Part shown: one piece after another, positions 43,661 through 52,447 of the stretch
How positions within the stretch are numbered: position 1 is the stretch's first letter
Layout of the letters: each line of letters starts with the position of its first letter
DNA from: an uncultured Chloroflexota bacterium
Lineage (GTDB): Bacteria; Chloroflexota; Anaerolineae; Aggregatilineales; Phototrophicaceae
Length of the DNA: 64,000 nt
Assembly (NCBI GenBank): GCA_937974245.1
Contig: CALJKV010000005.1
Location: 1 to 64,000 of the forward strand
Direction of reading: 5' to 3'
The notes under the pieces: generated by a model
Databases searched by the model: none
Told to the model about the DNA's origin: nothing
Seen by the model: the letters and a program-made list of their open reading frames with translations, nothing else
Translations under genes and position numbers: made by a program

Positions 43661-44194
43661 ATGATTGAGCTTCTACCAAGACTGAAACAGCACTTTGATA
43701 CCACTCAGGATAGATTGATTTGTTTCCATCATCTGGGATTTCAATCTGAAGGATGGTTCAAGGGTGAGCTTGTAACGCTTTTTAGCCATCTTCAGCACGA
43801 TGGTATCATCCAGGAGCTTGATCGAGAGGTGAAAGTCGATGGCGGACGTGTTGATGCAAGGATACGTCTGAACGATACTTATCACTGGATTGAACTCAAA
43901 CATTGGTTGATCGGCGACCAAAGAGGTGTCTCCTATAACTCCAGTTTCTATTTTACGGATCGTGGCTCCGTCGGAATCACTCATGATGTGGACAAACTAG
44001 ATACACTTATCGGCCATCATTGGATGTTGCTATTGCTTACGGCTAATCCAGGGTCACAAGAGTGGGAAATAGGTCTTGAGAAATTCAATGATAAATTTGC
44101 TCCTCGCTGGGTTCAGTCTCGAACACGACCTGATATGTTCCCAGACACCTATTTTCTAGGGTTGCTTGATCTTGGTTATAACTCCAACGGATAA
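43661..44194 (+). CDS. Hypothetical protein with PD-(D/E)XK nuclease-like motif
   Basis: I do not recognise this 177-residue protein as a named family. It has an arrangement typical of the restriction-endonuclease fold: Glu36 in an early helix (WFKGELVTLF), Asp65 on a strand (GGRVDARIRL), and Glu78-x-Lys80 on the next strand (HWIELKHW). It is soluble, with no signal or membrane segment. Its DNA is visibly richer in A+T than carA and carB on either side, and it interrupts the carA-carB pair, so it may have been acquired. It could be a nuclease of a defence or repair function, or a non-catalytic relative. ATG 43661 follows GGAGGTGATGG. Confidence 0.6.
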   Translation: MIELLPRLKQHFDTTQDRLICFHHLGFQSEGWFKGELVTLFSHLQHDGIIQELDREVKVDGGRVDARIRLNDTYHWIELKHWLIGDQRGVSYNSSFYFTDRGSVGITHDVDKLDTLIGHHWMLLLLTANPGSQEWEIGLEKFNDKFAPRWVQSRTRPDMFPDTYFLGLLDLGYNSNG

Positions 44195-44379
44195 CCAAAT
44201 CCGCCTCTCGCGTTTCTGAATTGAATTCGCACTTGTCAAATTTGACCGGCTATCTTCGTCACTATTCCCCCGTGAAATCCCGCGCAAAATCAGCGACAAT
44301 GTGAGCGCCCTTACTGCACCTTTGCATTGACCTGCCGCACAAAATATGAATCGCTCAAACCAGAAAGGTAAACACAACC

Positions 44380-44772
44380 ATGTTGACCGATTCCATTCGT
44401 GAATTCCTGAAGAAGCCGCTGTTAGCCCGCATCAGCACCATCGATTCGGAGGGCTACCCCCATACCGTGCCGGTTTGGTTTGATGTGGATGGTGATGACA
44501 TCATCTTTATCAGCGTGCGCGATACCGCCAAAATCGGCTACATTCAGGCCAACCCCAAAGGCGCGGTGGCGATTGGCGGTGATACCGGTGATGGTGGCGG
44601 CTATCTCATCAAAGGGGTAATGACCGTTGAGGAAGACCCCGGTCTGCGTTGGATGAAAAAGGTCACCCGTCGTTATGAATCCGGTGACCAGGCGGAAAAG
44701 GACATTGCCGAATGGTCGTCGCTCGATATGATGATTATTCGCCTCAAACCGGCCAAAGTGCTGAAGGTTTGA
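44380..44772 (+). CDS. PPOX-class (pyridoxamine-oxidase-like) flavin/F420-binding protein
   Basis: This 130-residue split-barrel protein of the PNPOx-like superfamily has the pattern LARISTIDSEGYPHTVPVWF followed by DDIIFISVRDTAKIGYIQANP, and GYLIKGVMTVEED, as in small F420- or FMN-dependent oxidoreductases. Short members of this group reduce or oxidise small molecules or bind haem; specific function is unknown. The ATG has GAAAGG upstream. It lies between the nuclease-like gene and carB (48 bp before carB). Confidence 0.8.
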   Translation: MLTDSIREFLKKPLLARISTIDSEGYPHTVPVWFDVDGDDIIFISVRDTAKIGYIQANPKGAVAIGGDTGDGGGYLIKGVMTVEEDPGLRWMKKVTRRYESGDQAEKDIAEWSSLDMMIIRLKPAKVLKV

Positions 44773-44820
44773 GCGAAATCCGCCAGAAATCCGTAGTGTT
44801 GAACCAGGTGAGTAACCGCC

Positions 44821-47800
44821 ATGCCTAAAAGAACAGACATTCACACTATTATGGTAATTGGCTCCGGCCCGATTGTGATCGGCCAGGGCTGTGAATTTGA
44901 CTACAGTGGCGTGCAGGCCTGCAAAGTGCTCCGGCGCCAAGGCTACCGCATCGTTCTGGTGAACTCCAACCCGGCCACCATCATGACCGACCCGGAGTTT
45001 GCCGACGCGACCTACGTTGAACCCCTCACACCAGAAATCTGTGAACGCATCATCGAAATCGAAAAACCCGATGCGATTCTGCCAACGGTCGGCGGGCAGA
45101 CAGCGCTCAACCTCGTGCTGGCACTACGGGAGCAGGGCATCCTCGATAAGTACAACATCGAACTCATCGGTGCGTCGGTTGCCAGTATCGAACTGGCCGA
45201 AGACCGCCAGTTGTTTAAGGATGCCATGACCGAAATCGGCCTGAAATCCCCGCCGAGTGCCGTCGTTGGCTCTGTAGAAGATGCGTTGCAGGCGGCGGAG
45301 ATGCTCAATTACCCGGTGCTGGTGCGCCCCTCGTTCACGCTTGGCGGTTCGGGTGGTGGCGTCGCCTATACGCCCGACGAACTGCGCGAGGTGGCCGAAC
45401 GTGGCCTGAAACTCAGCCCGGTGCATGAAGTCCTGGTGGATTTGAGCCTGCTCGGTTGGAAAGAATACGAACTGGAGGTTATGCGCGACACCAGCGGAAA
45501 CTTCGTCGTCGTGTGCTCTATCGAAAACCTTGATCCGATGGGTGTGCATACCGGTGATAGTATCACGGTTGCCCCCGTGCAAACGCTGACCGACAAGGAG
45601 CTACAGCGTCTGCGTGATATGGCGAAGGCCGTACTGGATCGTGTCGGGCTGGCAACCGGCGGCGCGAATGTGCAGTTCGCCATTAACCCCGATGATGGTG
45701 AAGTGTATGTCATCGAGATGAACCCGCGTGTCTCGCGTTCGTCGGCGCTGGCAAGTAAGGCCACCGGCTTCCCGATTGCCAAAATCGCGGCGCTACTGGC
45801 GGTGGGCTTCCGCCTGGATGAAATCCCCAACGACATTACCCGTGTGACGCCTGCCAGCTTTGAACCATCATTGGATTACGTCGTCGTGAAGTTTCCGCGC
45901 TGGAATTTTGAGAAATTCCGGGGCGTGAACACCGTCCTGGGGCCGCAGATGAAGGCGGTAGGGGAGGTCATGGCGATAGGCCGCACTTTTCCGGAAGCGC
46001 TGCAAAAAGCTGTTCGGGCACTCGACATCGGCATGATGGGCTTTGGCTTCAAGCAGGAGAATACTCCACCCGAGGCACTCAGAGTACCCACCGCCCAACG
46101 CCTGTTTCAGGTCGCGTCTGCCATGCTAGGGTACACACCCGCAGACGAAATCAGCCAGCAGACCGGCTTTGATCCCTGGTTTGTGCAGCAGATGGCCGAT
46201 ACGCTGCGCCTTCAACAAACTATCGCTGAAAAGCATCTCCTCCTGGATAACCTTGACCGGAATGATTTCACCAAACTCAAACGCTACGGCTACAGCGATG
46301 CCCATATCGCGCAGTTATTGAACACGAACGAAGGAGCCGTCCGCGCCCGCCGCGCCGCGCTAGGCGTTGTGCCGAGCTATTACCGGGTGGATACTTGCGC
46401 CGCTGAATTTGAGGCACATACTCCCTATCTGTACTCGACCTACGAGCAGGAAGACGAAGCCCAGCCCACACAAAATCATAAAGTGATCGTCCTGGGCGGC
46501 GGCCCGAACCGTATCGGCCAGGGGATTGAGTTCGATTACTGCTGCGTCCATGCCTGTTATGCTCTCAAGGACATGGGTTACGAGACGATCATGGTGAACT
46601 GCAACCCGGAGACGGTCAGCACCGACTATGACACTGCCGACCGGCTGTACTTTGAGCCGCTCACGGTGGAAGATGTGCTGAATATCATCGAAAAAGAACA
46701 GCCCGATGGGGTGCTGGTGCAGTTCGGCGGACAGACCCCGCTGAATATCGCTCAGGGATTACAGGCCGCAGGTGCGCCCATCTGGGGGACTCCGGTGGAT
46801 ACGATTGACCTGGCGGAAGATCGCCAGCGGTTCAACACCCTCATGCGTGATCTGGACATCCGCCAACCTGAAGGCACAACCGCCCGGACTCGTGAAGAGG
46901 TCATTGCTGCCGCCAGTGGTATCGGTTACCCGGTGCTGGTGCGTCCCAGCTACGTGTTGGGGGGCAGGGGGATGGCGATCATCTTTGATGAGGCTGGGCT
47001 GCTCGAATGGCTGGCCGAAAATACCGATTGGGGCGGGCATCCGGTACTGATCGACCAGTTCCTGGATGACGCCTTTGAGGTGGATGTAGATGCTCTGTGT
47101 GATGGCGAACACGTCACCATCGGCGGGATTATGCAGCATATCGAGCAGGCCGGTATCCACAGCGGTGACTCGGCCTGTGTGTTGCCGCCCTACAAAATCA
47201 GCCTGTACCATATCGAGATTATCCGCGAACAGACGCGGCGTTTGGGGCTGGCGCTCGGTGTCAAAGGGCTGTTCAACATCCAATTCGCCATTAAGAATGA
47301 TGTGGTGTACGTGCTGGAAGTCAACCCCCGTGCCAGTCGCACTGTGCCATTTGTTAGCAAAGCCACCGGGCATCCTCTGGCGCGTTATGCCGCGCAGATT
47401 GCTGCCGGGAAAACCCTGGCGGAGATTGGTTTTACTGAAGAGCCGCATGTGGACGGATTTTTCGTCAAGGAAGCCGTGCTACCATTCCAGAAGTTCCCTG
47501 GCGTGGACGCTCGCCTGACGCCCGAAATGCGCTCAACCGGCGAAGTGATGGGACATGCCGCCAGTTTCGGCCATGCCTTTGTGAAGTCGCAGATTGCGGT
47601 TGGCTCGACGCTGCCACAGGATGGAGTCGTGTATATTAGCGTGAATGACTTTGATAAAGGCGCGGTCGTCAAGATCGCCCGTGACTTACATCAGTTAGGC
47701 TTTGAACTGGCTGCGTCACACGGGACGGCACGAATGCTGGAACTCGTCGGCTTGCCGGTACAGATCATCAACAAGCCGAGTGAAGGGCGCACCAACATTA

Positions 47801-48018
47801 TTAACGCCATGCGCGAAGGCAGCGTGCATCTCGTCATCAATACGCCGCGCGGCCAACAGGGGCACATGGATGGCGCGTTGATGCGCAGCGCCGCCCACCA
47901 GTACGGCATCCCGATTCTGACCACCTTGAGCGCGGCGATGGCTGCCGTCCAGGGAATCCGCTCATTACGGGAAAAACCGCTCACGGTACGCAGTTTGCAG
48001 GCACATCACACGCGGTGA
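44821..48018 (+). CDS. carB: Carbamoyl-phosphate synthase large subunit
   Basis: This 1065-residue enzyme makes carbamoyl phosphate from bicarbonate, ammonia and two ATP. The two homologous ATP-grasp halves are evident (GSGPIVIGQGCEFDYSG near residue 14; GGGPNRIGQGIEFDYCC near 560), each with PSFTLGG- or PSYVLGGRG-type loops (residues about 165 and 704). The oligomerisation domain lies between them, and the C-terminal MGS-like allosteric domain starts at about residue 930. Length is normal (about 1070). It should assemble with CarA, encoded upstream. Confidence 0.97.
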   Translation: MPKRTDIHTIMVIGSGPIVIGQGCEFDYSGVQACKVLRRQGYRIVLVNSNPATIMTDPEFADATYVEPLTPEICERIIEIEKPDAILPTVGGQTALNLVLALREQGILDKYNIELIGASVASIELAEDRQLFKDAMTEIGLKSPPSAVVGSVEDALQAAEMLNYPVLVRPSFTLGGSGGGVAYTPDELREVAERGLKLSPVHEVLVDLSLLGWKEYELEVMRDTSGNFVVVCSIENLDPMGVHTGDSITVAPVQTLTDKELQRLRDMAKAVLDRVGLATGGANVQFAINPDDGEVYVIEMNPRVSRSSALASKATGFPIAKIAALLAVGFRLDEIPNDITRVTPASFEPSLDYVVVKFPRWNFEKFRGVNTVLGPQMKAVGEVMAIGRTFPEALQKAVRALDIGMMGFGFKQENTPPEALRVPTAQRLFQVASAMLGYTPADEISQQTGFDPWFVQQMADTLRLQQTIAEKHLLLDNLDRNDFTKLKRYGYSDAHIAQLLNTNEGAVRARRAALGVVPSYYRVDTCAAEFEAHTPYLYSTYEQEDEAQPTQNHKVIVLGGGPNRIGQGIEFDYCCVHACYALKDMGYETIMVNCNPETVSTDYDTADRLYFEPLTVEDVLNIIEKEQPDGVLVQFGGQTPLNIAQGLQAAGAPIWGTPVDTIDLAEDRQRFNTLMRDLDIRQPEGTTARTREEVIAAASGIGYPVLVRPSYVLGGRGMAIIFDEAGLLEWLAENTDWGGHPVLIDQFLDDAFEVDVDALCDGEHVTIGGIMQHIEQAGIHSGDSACVLPPYKISLYHIEIIREQTRRLGLALGVKGLFNIQFAIKNDVVYVLEVNPRASRTVPFVSKATGHPLARYAAQIAAGKTLAEIGFTEEPHVDGFFVKEAVLPFQKFPGVDARLTPEMRSTGEVMGHAASFGHAFVKSQIAVGSTLPQDGVVYISVNDFDKGAVVKIARDLHQLGFELAASHGTARMLELVGLPVQIINKPSEGRTNIINAMREGSVHLVINTPRGQQGHMDGALMRSAAHQYGIPILTTLSAAMAAVQGIRSLREKPLTVRSLQAHHTR

Positions 48019-48069
48019 CATAATCGGGCACAATCGGCAGTACGGACATTCGGGATAAGGTCGAGTTAA

Positions 48070-48591
48070 ATGTCAGAAAGACAAAAAGGGAAAATCCGAC
48101 TTTCGTCATGGCTAATCTTGTTCACTTTTATTCTGATAATCTATGTAGGTGTGCCTCTGATAAGTATTTGGGCCAGTCGAGAGGTTGTCAAACCACCCGT
48201 GTGGCCTACTTACACCCCACGAGAAGTCGGGGCTGTTTGCGAAACTGTTCCCATCCTGGCAACCCATGAATTCTGCACCATGTCTTCAGGGCAGAATGCA
48301 GTGGCGCTGAATCAGCTTGTTAATGAGGTTTTTCCAGAGGATCAATCCACATATTCGGATGTCATAACTCATTTGGGTGGCCTGAAGTCAAACTGGGGTG
48401 CGGGGAGTGAGTGCGGAAGAGATTTTCACTTTATACTCAACAATTGCCCTGCGCCTCAATTTTGTACTGATGGTACTTTTTATGAGTGTTCGTTTGAATT
48501 GCTGGAGGATTTGATTTCTATCCATGTTATTTTTGATATGGCGACGGGGATCGTTTTACATATCTATGTTCCCACTCCGGGTGATTCGTGA
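48070..48591 (+). CDS. Hypothetical membrane-anchored extracellular protein
   Basis: I do not recognise this 173-residue protein. It has a single N-terminal transmembrane or uncleaved signal helix (about residues 13-34, LILFTFILIIYVGVPLISI), then an extracytoplasmic domain with six cysteines (AVCETV, EFCTM, SECGRD, NNCPAP, QFCTD, YECSF) that could form three disulfides. The DNA is richer in A+T than carB. It starts 51 bp after carB and may be co-transcribed by readthrough. Function is unknown. Confidence 0.55.
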   Translation: MSERQKGKIRLSSWLILFTFILIIYVGVPLISIWASREVVKPPVWPTYTPREVGAVCETVPILATHEFCTMSSGQNAVALNQLVNEVFPEDQSTYSDVITHLGGLKSNWGAGSECGRDFHFILNNCPAPQFCTDGTFYECSFELLEDLISIHVIFDMATGIVLHIYVPTPGDS

Positions 48592-48688
48592 CACCGCAAA
48601 TAAGCAATGATTGTGTTCACATTGTTCCCGTATCTATAAAAACCCTTCGTAAAAATCTCACAACCGGGATATAGCCTTAAAAGCGCGA

Positions 48689-48720
48689 ACACCCGCTTCC
48701 TTTGGAAAGTTGGCGGGTGT
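48689..48720. other. Stem-loop in the convergent intergenic region
   Basis: Inverted repeat ACACCCGC (48689-48696) and GCGGGTGT (48713-48720), 8 bp with a 16-base loop, without a T-run. It lies between the convergent genes ending at 48591 and 48788. Confidence 0.45.
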
Positions 48721-48754
48721 AGACCGCAGTACTCTCAAGTGAGGATATGGCTGT

Positions 48755-48775
48755 GGGGGCATGATTTTTGCCCCC
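48755..48775. terminator. Weak terminator-like hairpin before the wbpE stop
   Basis: A 6-bp GC stem (GGGGGC 48755-48760, GCCCCC 48770-48775) encloses a T-rich 9-base loop. There is no strong T-run after the stem on either strand, but as the last hairpin between two convergent genes it may terminate both. Confidence 0.4.
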
Positions 48776-48787
48776 TTCTACTGTTGT

Positions 48788-49906
48788 CTAGTCCAACGCA
48801 ACCCGCAGCGCCGCAGCGACCCGTTCCTGAATCTCCGCTGTGATCTGCGGCCAGATGGGCAGGCTGATGACCGCGCCCGCTGCGCTTTCAGCCTCCGGCA
48901 GCGAATAGCCCCAATCCTGGTAAATCGGTAGCCGGTGAATCGGCACGGGATAGTAGACCATTGTCGAAACCCCGGCCTCCGCCAGCCGCGCCTGAACCGT
49001 ATCGCGCAGGCCATCGGGAATCCGCACTGTGTACTGGTGGTAGACGTGCCGCGCTTCCGGTGTCTCAAAAGGCAGTGTCAGCCCTGGAATAGTGCTGAGC
49101 AGGTCGTTATAGCGGTTTGCTGCTGCCCGCCGTCCCTCGCTCCAGCCGTCTACTTTCGGCAGTTTCACGCCTAAAATCGCCGCCTGCATCGTGTCCATCC
49201 GCGAGTTATAGCCCACCACCTCATTATGGTACTTCTTGAGCGAGCCATGCACCCGCAGCATCCGCGCCATCGTCGCTACTTCATCATTATTTGTGACAAA
49301 CATCCCGGCATCGCCATAAGCGCCCAGGTTTTTCGAGGGGAAGAACGAGAACGCCCCTGCGTCGCCAATCGTGCCGAGCTTGCGCCCGCGATGTTCGCCG
49401 CTGAAGGCCTGCGCCGTATCTTCCAGCACCTTTAACCCGTACCGTCCGGCCAGTTCCATGATCGTATCCATATCGGCGGACTGTCCGTAAAGGTGTACCG
49501 GCATAATCACCTTCGTGCGCTCGGTGATTTTCGCTTCGATCTGCCCGGCATTCAGGTTGAAGGTGCGCGGGTCAATGTCCACAAATACCGGCGTCGCCCC
49601 GATGATGCTCACGGCTTCGGCCGTGGCGAAGAAACTGAATGGGGTAGTAATCACTTCAGCGCCCGCGCCAACGCCCAGCGCCCGCAGCCCGATCACCAAT
49701 GCATCCGTCCCGGAGTTCATGCCGACTGCGTGTTTCACATCCAGGTAGTTGGCAAATTCCGCCTCAAATGCCTTCACCTCTGCACCCATGATGAACTGCC
49801 CGGAGCGTAACACCCGCTGGATAGCAGCGTTGATTTCGTCCCAGAGCAGGTCTATTTCCGGCGAAAGATCAAGAACCGGGATATTGGCTTGTTGTGTCGC
49901 GTCCAT
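48788..49906 (-). CDS. wbpE: DegT/DnrJ/StrS aminotransferase (WbpE/WlbC-like)
   Basis: This 372-residue PLP aminotransferase acts on nucleotide sugars. The PLP lysine is Lys192 (SFFPSKNLGAYGDAG), with GTDAL (66-70) and EDTAQAF (162-168) as phosphate and ring contacts. By neighbourhood it should transfer an amino group to C3 of UDP-3-keto-GlcNAc uronic acid, forming UDP-GlcNAc(3NH2)A in the WbpB-WbpE-WbpD pathway. ATG 49906 was chosen; the frame extends back to 49996 but overlaps wbpD. It is the last gene of the operon, 7 bp after wbpD. Confidence 0.85.
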   Translation of the reverse strand: MDATQQANIPVLDLSPEIDLLWDEINAAIQRVLRSGQFIMGAEVKAFEAEFANYLDVKHAVGMNSGTDALVIGLRALGVGAGAEVITTPFSFFATAEAVSIIGATPVFVDIDPRTFNLNAGQIEAKITERTKVIMPVHLYGQSADMDTIMELAGRYGLKVLEDTAQAFSGEHRGRKLGTIGDAGAFSFFPSKNLGAYGDAGMFVTNNDEVATMARMLRVHGSLKKYHNEVVGYNSRMDTMQAAILGVKLPKVDGWSEGRRAAANRYNDLLSTIPGLTLPFETPEARHVYHQYTVRIPDGLRDTVQARLAEAGVSTMVYYPVPIHRLPIYQDWGYSLPEAESAAGAVISLPIWPQITAEIQERVAAALRVALD

Positions 49907-49913
49907 TGTGATT

Positions 49914-50495
49914 CTATTCCTTCCGCCGGATACTATCCGAGCCGGTTTTCTCATATTTCCTGCCGCATTCCGAGCAGATAGCCCAGGGATCGCCATTAAA
50001 CGCCAATGTCGCCCCGCATTCGCATACCCAACTCATGATTCGCCCTGGCACGCCGGCGATCAACGCATAAGCCGGAACATCCTTTGTAACCACTGCTCCC
50101 GCTGCGACGAAAGCCCACTCGTGAATTGTCACCCCACAGACGACTGTAGCATTTGCGCCGATGCTCGCACCGTATTTGACGAGGGTTTGTGCGTAATCGG
50201 TGCTGGTATTGCGGGGGAAGGCCGAACGTGGCGTTTTTACGTTGGTAAACACCATGCTGGGGCCGCAGAAAACATAGTCTTCCAGAATAACCCCTTCATA
50301 GAGCGAGACATTGTTCTGGATTTTGACATGATTTCCGATTTTGACGTTGTTTGCCACGAACACATTCTGACCCAGCGAACACCCCGCGCCAATTACTGCG
50401 CCGGGCATGACATGGCAGAAGTGCCAGATTTTTGTCTTGTCGCCAATCTGTGCACCGTCATCAATATAGGCCGACTCATGGGCGAAGTAATTCAT
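49914..50495 (-). CDS. wbpD: UDP-2-acetamido-3-amino-glucuronate N-acetyltransferase (WbpD/WlbB-like)
   Basis: This 193-residue left-handed beta-helix acetyltransferase has hexapeptide repeats (IDDGAQIGDKTKIWHF, GAVIGAGCSLGQNVFV, GASIGANATVVCGV) and the WbpD/WlbB hallmark GPSMVFTNVKTPRS. It acetylates the 3-amino group made by the aminotransferase. The C-terminus adds a zinc-ribbon-like pair CECG...CSECG, which is common in this family. ATG 50495 overlaps no other gene; the GTG at 50507 overlaps the dehydrogenase stop and is an alternative. Confidence 0.88.
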   Translation of the reverse strand: MNYFAHESAYIDDGAQIGDKTKIWHFCHVMPGAVIGAGCSLGQNVFVANNVKIGNHVKIQNNVSLYEGVILEDYVFCGPSMVFTNVKTPRSAFPRNTSTDYAQTLVKYGASIGANATVVCGVTIHEWAFVAAGAVVTKDVPAYALIAGVPGRIMSWVCECGATLAFNGDPWAICSECGRKYEKTGSDSIRRKE

Positions 50496-50503
50496 GATAT
50501 CTC

Positions 50504-51451
50504 TCACTTGCTCGTTAGTATTGGGTGCATGTTTGTTTTGTTGGCGGATAATTCCGCCCTACGGATAGTTTGTACCAGCTCAATCGAAGGCCGCGCCGCC
50601 TCAATGCTAAAACCATTACCCGCCAGTATTTGTTCATACAGTCGGGTGTGCAGGTCGGTGAATCCTTCGGAAAACTCAATTTCCTCACCGTTCATGGTGA
50701 TTGAACGCATCGCATATTTGCTGTTTTCCCGATAACTAGCGGGCAGGTCGTTGAAATCAACCGAAAGATACCACCGTACCCGACCCCATTCGAGTTCAAT
50801 TGCCCCGGCCATTTTGTCCGGCTGGGCCAGATGGACTTCACTTTTTTCTGCCGCGCCGAACAGCCACAGCAGCAGGTCGAAGAAGTGGATGCCGATGTTC
50901 ATCGCCAACCCTCCGGCCTTCTCTTCCTCACCCTTCCAGGAGGTGTGATACCACTGCCCCCGCCGGGTGATGTAGGTCAGCACAATGTCCTGCCGTTCAC
51001 GCCGCTGCTGGCTTTCGAGTTTTTCTTTGAGTGCGATGAGTGAGGGGTGCAGCCGTAGTTGCAGCACGGTGTTGATTTTACGTCCGGTTTTTGCCTCAAG
51101 CTCCACCAGTGATTGCAAATTCCAGTCGTTGATAACCAGCGGTTTCTCACAAATCGCGTCCGCTCCGACATGCAGCGCCAACCGGATGTGGGTATCGTGC
51201 AGATAATTGGGCGAACAGATGCTCACATAATCCACGGGCGGCTCTACATCCTGGAAGCGCAATTTCTCCAGGTGGCGCTCAAAACGCTCGAAAGAAGTAA
51301 AAAAATGTGCGTCAGGAAAATAACTGTCGAGAATGCCAACCGAATCGTGCGGGTCCAGCGCCGCTGCCAACGTATTACCAGTATCCCGAATCGCGCGCAT
51401 ATGGCGTGGGGCAACAAACCCCGCCGCACCAATCAAAGCAAAGTTTTTCAC
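50504..51451 (-). CDS. wbpB: Gfo/Idh/MocA nucleotide-sugar dehydrogenase (WbpB/WlbA-like)
   Basis: This 315-residue NAD-dependent dehydrogenase should oxidise C3 of UDP-GlcNAc uronic acid. The N-terminal sequence FALIGAAGFVAPRHMRAIRDTGN is characteristic of WlbA/WbpB, and the catalytic Lys is in CEKPL (about residue 102). The NTVLQLRLHP segment (about 130) also matches this subgroup, whose enzymes recycle NADH with 2-oxoglutarate. The start is GTG 51451 with a GGGG run upstream. It is the first gene of the three-gene operon wbpB-wbpD-wbpE; the 6-dehydrogenase (WbpA) and epimerase (WbpI) are not in the window. Confidence 0.88.
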   Translation of the reverse strand: MKNFALIGAAGFVAPRHMRAIRDTGNTLAAALDPHDSVGILDSYFPDAHFFTSFERFERHLEKLRFQDVEPPVDYVSICSPNYLHDTHIRLALHVGADAICEKPLVINDWNLQSLVELEAKTGRKINTVLQLRLHPSLIALKEKLESQQRRERQDIVLTYITRRGQWYHTSWKGEEEKAGGLAMNIGIHFFDLLLWLFGAAEKSEVHLAQPDKMAGAIELEWGRVRWYLSVDFNDLPASYRENSKYAMRSITMNGEEIEFSEGFTDLHTRLYEQILAGNGFSIEAARPSIELVQTIRRAELSANKTNMHPILTSK

Positions 51452-51608
51452 ATGAACCCCCTGTTTTAAGTGGCGCCTTGTTATCGCTCACCAAGGATGA
51501 ATAGGAGGCATATTTGCCTCCTGTTCGGCTTATAATCTGGCATTTAGTGTACACAACCCGGCGCACCAGACCAATAGGCAACTGAGACCACCGCCGGTCA
51601 TGCTGGTC

Positions 51609-52370
51609 TTAACCGCCGCGCCCTTGTGCCAGTCCTCTTGTCGTCAGATATTGGTAACTTTTCTGGACGGCGGTAGCCTTATCCGTCGCGCAGCGATCCA
51701 ACTCCACAATCAGCCATTCGGCAGTATTTTCGCCCGCCGCCACTACGCTGGGGATATCCACCACGCCTTCGCCCGCAGCCGTCATTGGCTGGTCCTTCAG
51801 GCATGGGCCGTCCTTGATATGGAGCAGGGAGGCGCGTTCACCGAGTTCCCGGATCACATCTGCCGGGTTATGGCCGGCGGTCTGTACCCAGTAGACATCC
51901 ACCTCAAATTGGATAGTCGGGTCAAGTTCCTGTAGCATAATCCGATAGGGGCACTGCCCATCCACCATTTCATACTCCCACCAGTGGTTATGATAGAACA
52001 GGGTCAACCCGTTGGCACGAGCCACTTTGTTGCCTTCATTCAGCCGTTCACAGTGTTGTTTAACCTGGTCTATCGTCTGGAACTCATCGGGCGGGAGGAA
52101 AGGCATCACCAATCGGCTGCATTCTAATGCGGCCATCGTGTCCAGCACTTCAGCTTGTGCATCACCCAATGGCAGACCACTGTGTGCGGACACAACTTGG
52201 AGTTCTAAAGATCGAAAGAGTTGAGCCGCTTTGCTCACTGTAGTCCCTTTGAATCCGGCAGTTTCAACCCCCAGATAGCCCATTTCTGCTACCTGGCGAA
52301 TGACACCGTTAAAGTCTTGTTCCAGCGCTTCCCGCAGCGAATAAAGCTGGAGCGCAATTGGTTTTGCCAT
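51609..52370 (-). CDS. Sugar phosphate isomerase/epimerase-like TIM-barrel protein
   Basis: This 253-residue xylose-isomerase-like TIM barrel has IALQLYSLREAL at strand 1, GYLGVETAGF at strand 2, the metal-ligand-type segments LFYHNHWWEYE (about residue 130-140) and IQFEVDVYWVQTAG (about 165-178), and LLHIKDG (about 200). This pattern is seen in metal-dependent sugar epimerases and inosose-type isomerases. The exact substrate is unknown. ATG 52370 has GGGGC upstream. It is transcribed divergently from galT, 77 bp away, in a sugar-metabolism neighbourhood. Confidence 0.8.
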   Translation of the reverse strand: MAKPIALQLYSLREALEQDFNGVIRQVAEMGYLGVETAGFKGTTVSKAAQLFRSLELQVVSAHSGLPLGDAQAEVLDTMAALECSRLVMPFLPPDEFQTIDQVKQHCERLNEGNKVARANGLTLFYHNHWWEYEMVDGQCPYRIMLQELDPTIQFEVDVYWVQTAGHNPADVIRELGERASLLHIKDGPCLKDQPMTAAGEGVVDIPSVVAAGENTAEWLIVELDRCATDKATAVQKSYQYLTTRGLAQGRGG

Positions 52371-52447
52371 GATTTGCCCCCTGGAATGCAGTATAATACT
52401 TCCCGCCAAGCATAGCACAATTTAAACCAGAAGTCTGGGAACACAAT

